Below are positions 30,856 to 33,854 of a stretch of 33,854 nt of DNA, piece by piece (the stretch's first letter is position 1; every line of letters begins with the position of its first letter). The notes beneath the pieces were generated by a model. The model saw only the letters and a list, made by a program, of their open reading frames with translations. It searched no databases and had not been told where the DNA came from. The translations under genes and the position numbers were made by a program. The DNA is from a virus: positions 1 to 33,854 of the IMG/VR virus record IMGVR_UViG_3300044809_000013; one strand, given 5' to 3'.

Positions 30856-31275
30856 TTATGCCTCCCAGCGGATCTGAGCAAGGTTGCCCTTGCCGGCGGT
30901 GTCGATTGCGCCCGCGCCGGACTGGAACGGAAGCTTCCCGGCGGACACGATGGTGTCGTAGACCACGACGCTGATGCCCACCTTGGCTGCGGTGGATCCG
31001 TCTTGACGAACGAACGTCGCGGAACCGTAGGTCAGGCCGTCGGCGGCCAACTGCCGACCATCGGACGCGGTGGCGTCGTACGGCCCGTACAGGCCCGTCG
31101 CCGTCACCTTGGCGATGACGGTCCCCGACGGAAGATAGCCGTTGGGGTAATGCGTTCCTGCGACGAACTTCGACGGATCGAGGGTCCTGTTCAGCTTCAC
31201 GTCCGGTTCGGCCAACAGCCATCGCCGATCGTCAACCTGATACGACCTCGTCTGCAACGAAATGTCTGTCGACAT
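30856..31275 (-). CDS. Head decoration protein (gpD-like)
   Basis: 139 residues with GTAAGGAGC upstream of ATG 31275. The middle and end match lambda gpD-like decoration proteins (PF02924): PNGYLPSGTVIAKVTATGLY GPY, then VGISVVVYDTIVSAGKLPFQ, and a C-terminal GNLAQIRWEA. Trimers bind the outside of the expanded capsid and stabilise it. It lies directly before the capsid gene, as in lambda. Confidence 0.85.
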   Translation of the reverse strand: MSTDISLQTRSYQVDDRRWLLAEPDVKLNRTLDPSKFVAGTHYPNGYLPSGTVIAKVTATGLYGPYDATASDGRQLAADGLTYGSATFVRQDGSTAAKVGISVVVYDTIVSAGKLPFQSGAGAIDTAGKGNLAQIRWEA

Positions 31276-31292
31276 ACCGAGCTCCTTACTGG

Positions 31293-32036
31293 TTAAGTGG
31301 TTTTCACGCCGTGACGCTTCGCGATCGCGGCCCTACCGGCTTCGCCGGGTCGCGCCGGAGGAGTTCCTGCCCCTCCGCTGTTCTGCCCCCAGGCCGGAGG
31401 CTGTTGCCCGTTGCCGGGCTGCCCCTGGCCTTGTCCACCGGTGAAGACAGCGCTCAGCGCCGTCAGGTGGCCCATCACCTTCTCTTCGTCGACGTCGCCA
31501 TCAGCACCGAGGAACTTCGCGGGGTCCGTGATCGCCATAACGGCGTCCAGGGCGTCCCTCTCCTTCAGTACCGGGCCCGCGATCGCCCGGAACTGGGCGT
31601 CGTGAAGCTTCGGGCGCAGCGCCGACTCAGCCGCAGTCTTGGCTTCGGTGGCCGCCTTGGTAGTGGCTTCCTTGACCGCCTTCTCATCGGCGGTAAGCCG
31701 TTCAGACTCCAGTGTGTTCAGCCGCTTCCACATGCCGTCGACGTCCTCCGGAGTGAATCCGTTGAACCCCTTGAGCTTGTCGTCGGTCTGCCGGTTCTGG
31801 TGCTTGTAGTACGCAACCTTCTGCGCATCGGTCATCTGAGCCAGCGGAGTGTCCGCTGGGAACCCCGTATCGGCGCCGCCGGATGCTTGACCGCCCCCAT
31901 CGGGGGCAGCGCCGCTGCCGCCTTGACCGCCCTCGCCACCGTCTTCGGATCCGCCCATAACGGGCCAGATCGGTCCACGGCTGGTGAAACCAAGAGCTTG
32001 CAAACCTGTTGTCGGGTGAAAAGGTAACTGAGACAA
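31293..32036 (-). CDS. Capsid scaffolding protein
   Basis: 247 residues if TTG 32036 is used, which has GGGAG at the right distance; ATG 32048 gives 251 residues but has no ribosome site. The N-terminus (LPFHPTTGLQALGFTSRGPI, WPVMGGSED) is the conserved start I associate with actinophage scaffolds. A Gly/Ala-rich linker follows, then a long charged coiled coil at about 75-160 (LNTLESERLTADEKAVKEAT) and a Gly/Gln/Pro-rich, basic end. It directs capsid assembly and is then removed. The capsid and decoration genes follow. Confidence 0.78.
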   Translation of the reverse strand: MSQLPFHPTTGLQALGFTSRGPIWPVMGGSEDGGEGGQGGSGAAPDGGGQASGGADTGFPADTPLAQMTDAQKVAYYKHQNRQTDDKLKGFNGFTPEDVDGMWKRLNTLESERLTADEKAVKEATTKAATEAKTAAESALRPKLHDAQFRAIAGPVLKERDALDAVMAITDPAKFLGADGDVDEEKVMGHLTALSAVFTGGQGQGQPGNGQQPPAWGQNSGGAGTPPARPGEAGRAAIAKRHGVKTT

Positions 32037-32079
32037 AGCAACTCCCATATCGGGTGAGTGGGGCGCCCATAACGGGCCA
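31952..32079. repeat. 16-bp direct repeat at scaffold start
   Basis: CGCCCATAACGGGCCA occurs at 31952-31967 and again at 32064-32079. The first copy encodes the WPVMGG segment of the scaffold N-terminus; the second lies just upstream of the gene, where another frame would read WPVMGAP. It looks like a small duplication around the gene start. Confidence 0.7.
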
Positions 32080-32105
32080 TGCCGGCCAACGACTGGCCGG
32101 AGGAC

Positions 32106-32747
32106 TTATGCGCCGTCGTCGAGCTGCTTGCGCAGCTTCGCGATCAGCTTCAGGTGGTACGCAACCTTCGACGAGTCATCGGACACGCCTTCAGCGCGCA
32201 TCTTCGCCAGGTTCGCCTCGAGCACACCGATCTGGTGCTTGGCGACGTCGGCCCGTGCTGGCTGATCCGACAGCAACGCCGTCCCGCCCACGCGAACCTT
32301 CGACTTCTGGCTGCGCGGCTTGTACTTCGCCTTCGGCACCAGTACCGGGCCGAGCTCACCATGCTCGTCGACCTGGTAACGCGTGCGCTTGAGGTGCGCC
32401 CCCGACGTGCCACCGGAATCCTTGTACAGCTGGTTCAGGTCAATCGCATTCAGATCGTCGGCGGGGTCGTAGTCCTCGGTCACCGCGGCGATCGTGCACT
32501 TGCAGTTCCCGTGAATCGGGAGCAGTTGCCCCACGTGATAGATCCGGTCCGACGCGGCGATGTGCAGCCGGTAGTACCCGCTGGCCAGTCCGTCGGCCTT
32601 GGCCTTCGACATGTACTTCAGCAGCAGGGCGTGCAGTGTGGTCCAGGGCGTTGGGCTGTTGGCCCATTTGGCGAGTCCTTCGCCGCTGAGCCAGTAGCGG
32701 TTGATGCCTGCTGATGGTCCTACGCCTGGGCTGGTGTCGACTCCCAT
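32106..32747 (-). CDS. Truncated MuF-like head protein, chimeric
   Basis: 213 residues from ATG 32747, which has GGAGGTGA at ideal spacing; ATG 32765 lies upstream of that site and is less likely. Residues about 18-61 (RYWLSGEGLAKWANSPTPWT, then LASGYYRL) resemble a small actinophage protein usually encoded near the terminase. Residues 64-213 begin abruptly with AASDRIYHVGQLLPIHGNCKC, the last motif of the MuF (PF04233) fold, followed by a C-terminal charged extension ending KLIAKLRKQLDDGA. The larger N-terminal part of MuF is absent. The simplest reading is an in-frame deletion fusion. As it stands the protein is unlikely to do the MuF job at the portal. Confidence 0.7.
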   Translation of the reverse strand: MGVDTSPGVGPSAGINRYWLSGEGLAKWANSPTPWTTLHALLLKYMSKAKADGLASGYYRLHIAASDRIYHVGQLLPIHGNCKCTIAAVTEDYDPADDLNAIDLNQLYKDSGGTSGAHLKRTRYQVDEHGELGPVLVPKAKYKPRSQKSKVRVGGTALLSDQPARADVAKHQIGVLEANLAKMRAEGVSDDSSKVAYHLKLIAKLRKQLDDGA

Positions 32748-32772
32748 GGCGTCACCTCCGCGCATACGAGAA

Positions 32773-32804
32773 ACGGACCGTGCCCGAATATGGGCATGGT
32801 CCGT
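32773..32804. terminator. Long hairpin before late operon
   Basis: ACGGACCGTGCCC and GGGCATGGTCCGT pair over 13 bases with one mismatch (G-U possible on one strand) around the loop GAATAT. No T-tract follows on either side. It stands 26 bases upstream of the first late gene, so it may end an upstream transcript, act in an RNA leader, or be a protein-binding site. I label it terminator-like only. Confidence 0.45.
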
Positions 32805-32855
32805 CGACAGGAACCATGTTGCACGCGTTGTGACTGGTGGTCAAGCGGACGCGCT

Positions 32856-32979
32856 CTAGCTATCGCTTCGGCCATCCCCTGTGCTCCGGTCCTGCAGCCG
32901 CTCGACCGCGGCGACGAACGGCTTGAACGCCTCGGTGATTTGGTTGGCCCACGAGGCGGCGAAGCTCCGTCTGCGTCAT
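32856..32979 (-). pseudogene. Frameshifted micro-gene
   Basis: ATG 32979 opens MTQTEL, then a second frame continues FAASWANQITEAFKPFVAAV and ERLQDRSTGDGRSDS to a stop at 32858-32856. Removing a single base (C after GAG) would give one 40-residue helical protein. The second part has strong coding character, but its frame has no start of its own. It is probably a small gene from the phage left end with a 1-bp insertion. Function unknown. Confidence 0.4.
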
Positions 32980-33170
32980 GAATGTTGCATGTAGCAGAAA
33001 GCTCGTCAGGCAGGACTGGAATTCGACTCCCACCGCGTCATGAGCACGCGAATCGTGGGCCCAAAGACAAGCTCCTGCTCGCTGAACTGCCCCCATATGG
33101 GATTGGTGGGGGGAAGATGTCAAAAACAAGTCAGCGATTGATCGCCGAAGCCGAATTGGGGAGGAACGAC

Positions 33171-33854
33171 GTGCCGAATTGCTATGGATGCACGGTGGGC
33201 GTGGCCTATCACGACCCCCTGGCGATCGGGGTTTGCGTGCAGTGCAACAACTTGGCATGCGCCGGGCATGGGGGGCGGATTCTTGGCCAATCGCAATTCA
33301 AGTGCGCCAGCTGTGTGAGCGGAGCCTGCACTGTTAGCTCCGGTGGCCCCAAGCCTCCTCCCCCACCAGGTGGAGGAGGTTTGGGGCTACCTGGACCGTC
33401 CGGACCGACAGGCGGCGCCGGAGACTTTGCAGGTGTTGTCTTTCGGTCGACGTTCGAGTTCGAGATTCAAATGCCGAGGCTGGCCCGCGCATCGGAACAA
33501 CAGCGGCGTCAGATACAGCCCGGGACGATGCGCGACGCGTTAGGTCAGCTGTTTCGGCTTCTTTTGGACGAAGATGCTGCCAGAGACAACTTCCTTCAAC
33601 GAGTGAGAGCAGAACTTGCCGAGCCGGTCCTAAATCACGTAGCCCGGCAAGTCGAGTACGGTGCTGCACTCGGTCCGGTGTTCGAAGCACGCGGGGGAAT
33701 CGCCGCACTGGCAGAGGCAAGTATCTCGGGCATTATCAGCCGCGTGTCACGCTGGATCGACGACGACCTTCTGGGGTGGATGGCGCAGGTCCACACCCCC
33801 GTGGACGAAACGCTCTGGCTTGGTGAGCGTTTCACTGACGGCGGTGCAATCGAC
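33171..33854 (+). CDS. Zinc-finger-like protein, runs off the window
   Basis: 228 codons with no stop before the window ends. Start: GTG 33171 with GGGGAGGAACGAC in front; an in-frame ATG at 33117 after GGGGGGAAG would add 18 residues. The N-terminus has CxxC at 4-7, CVQCNNLACAGHGGR at 22-36 and CASC at 45-48, a spacing that suggests a two-zinc treble-clef or ribbon fold. A Pro/Gly linker follows (PKPPPPPGGGGLGLPGPSG), then a helical domain with FRSTFEFEIQMPRLARASEQ, AALGPVFEARGGIAALAEAS and SRWIDDDLLGWM. It is transcribed away from the late operon, and no phage structural family fits. It may be cargo or flanking host DNA. Family not recognised. Confidence 0.75.
   Translation, partial: MPNCYGCTVGVAYHDPLAIGVCVQCNNLACAGHGGRILGQSQFKCASCVSGACTVSSGGPKPPPPPGGGGLGLPGPSGPTGGAGDFAGVVFRSTFEFEIQMPRLARASEQQRRQIQPGTMRDALGQLFRLLLDEDAARDNFLQRVRAELAEPVLNHVARQVEYGAALGPVFEARGGIAALAEASISGIISRVSRWIDDDLLGWMAQVHTPVDETLWLGERFTDGGAID

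Noticed and set aside
29611-31296. Very long plus-strand open frame antisense to capsid genes
   Set aside because: It is an antisense shadow of GC-rich genes: Arg/Val/Asp-rich, no family features, no ribosome site, and the minus strand has clear capsid, decoration and adaptor proteins. The same applies to plus-strand frames at 8308-9669, 12045-13301, 16318-17586 and 7605-8561.
32860-33258. 132-residue minus-strand frame
   Set aside because: Most of it is Arg-rich antisense to the zinc-finger gene. Only its last part overlaps the micro-gene remnant, where the protein-like sequence lies in a different frame.

Overview
The window is GC-rich actinobacterial DNA that is almost entirely a siphovirus-type prophage. 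A mycolic-acid-bearing host, most likely Mycobacterium or Mycolicibacterium, is suggested by a lysin B (mycolylarabinogalactan esterase-type) gene next to a GH19/amidase lysin A, by an actinophage-style structural gene order, and by a tmRNA-type attachment core. The species call is inference.

Layout. Bases 1-1060 hold decayed reading frames, including what looks like a frameshifted lipoprotein gene on the minus strand. Bases 1061-1829 hold a tyrosine integrase that is frameshifted and lacks one catalytic histidine. It is followed at 1867-1896 by a sequence matching the 3' end of a tmRNA gene (attachment core), with two 11-bp direct repeats beside it. Bases 2050-3167 are a small plus-strand set of overlapping accessory genes (DUF2510 membrane protein, membrane protein, secreted peptide, tiny protein). 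Bases 3251-5420 are minus-strand accessory genes, including a serine-dehydrogenase-proteinase-like protein with a small overlapping partner; this pair has its own candidate promoter and lies just past a strong terminator hairpin (5550-5577).

From 32747 down to 5617 runs one long, tightly overlapping minus-strand late operon. In transcription order it encodes: a truncated MuF-like head protein, scaffold, decoration protein, E-type major capsid protein, head-tail connector genes, tail terminator, major tail protein with a C-terminal Ig/Fn3-like domain, two tail-assembly chaperone frames joined by an apparent +1 frameshift site, a 1638-residue tape measure protein, distal tail and minor tail proteins (one interrupted by a 333-residue intein), an SGNH-esterase-like tail protein, a glycine-rich tail protein, two very small genes, a papain-like cysteine peptidase, lysin A, lysin B, an r1t-type holin, and four further small membrane or secreted proteins.

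Capsid, tail and lysis modules are all present and look intact, but terminase, portal and most of MuF are absent. The first late gene appears to be an in-frame fusion between a small protein of a type I associate with the region before terminase and the last part of MuF, so a packaging-module deletion is the simplest reading. Immediately beyond is an unrelated plus-strand gene with a cysteine-rich zinc-finger-like N-terminus that runs off the window and does not belong to the structural programme. With a broken integrase and no packaging genes, this is probably a defective, fixed prophage that still carries cargo genes. No immunity repressor, replication genes, CRISPR array or complete RNA gene is visible.
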